From contig JBOFFC010000049.1 of assembly GCA_051648405.1 (NCBI GenBank), positions 1-13,055 of the forward strand: a DNA stretch of 13,055 nucleotides, in the 5' to 3' direction. Below, piece by piece: positions 13,020 to 13,055 of the stretch. The DNA is from JBOFFC01 sp051648405 (GTDB lineage Bacteria > Planctomycetota > Planctomycetia > Pirellulales > Lacipirellulaceae). The notes below the pieces were generated by a model. The model searched no databases, was not told the DNA's origin, and saw nothing but the letters and a program-made list of their open reading frames with translations. Within the stretch, counting starts at the first letter, position 1. Every line of letters starts with the position of its first letter. The position numbers and the translations under genes were made by a program.

Positions 13020-13055
13020 AGTCGTCACCGAAGGATACAACTTGACCTCTCCACC

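Noticed and set aside
12984..13055. Possible start of a gene running off the right edge
   Set aside because: Only about 24 codons are visible, they include the GC hairpin, and there is no ribosome binding site or recognisable N-terminus.

Overview
The window is GC-rich DNA that reads as a Pirellulales-type planctomycete, most likely near the Lacipirellulaceae. This is inferred from gene content, not from a marker gene. The signs are: a DUF1559 pseudopilin-like protein followed by a small carboxypeptidase-regulatory-like lipoprotein; Tat-exported Gfo/Idh and PhoD enzymes; PEP-CTERM proteins, one with a dockerin module; and few strong Shine-Dalgarno sites. Ten complete genes and one partial gene are supported. 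No tRNA, rRNA, CRISPR array or insertion sequence was seen.

Layout. (1) 1-2095, minus strand: a Tat-exported Gfo/Idh/MocA oxidoreductase followed by a secreted aldose 1-epimerase that runs off the left edge, suggesting extracytoplasmic sugar handling. (2) 2222-4980, plus strand: a class I aldolase-like TIM-barrel protein, then a Tat-exported PhoD alkaline phosphatase/phosphodiesterase. (3) 5261-6546, plus strand: a PEP-CTERM surface protein and a small secreted protein with NPF motifs, ending at a strong hairpin (6594-6621) shared with the convergent export gene. (4) 8942-6657, minus strand: a planctomycete-type lipoprotein followed 57 bp later by a Wza-like polysaccharide export lipoprotein with SLBB domains. 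(5) 9186-10163, plus strand: a second PEP-CTERM protein, clearly paralogous to the first but carrying a dockerin module, divergent from the export operon. (6) 11725-10243, minus strand: a DUF1559 pseudopilin-like gene and a small lipoprotein gene. (7) 12279-12908, plus strand: uracil phosphoribosyltransferase (upp), after a 553-bp stretch without a credible gene. The right end holds a short purine-rich stretch and a GC hairpin that may be a dispersed repeat.

Working together. The most coherent block is 5261-10163. Two related PEP-CTERM proteins flank a two-gene outer-membrane polysaccharide export operon. PEP-CTERM proteins are sorted by exosortases, and exosortase systems are known to co-occur with exopolysaccharide genes, so a locus for exported polysaccharide plus matrix or surface protein is a reasonable inference. 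No exosortase, glycosyltransferase, polysaccharide copolymerase (Wzc) or cohesin gene lies in the window, so the rest of the pathway must be elsewhere. The other blocks look like ordinary metabolic or envelope genes.
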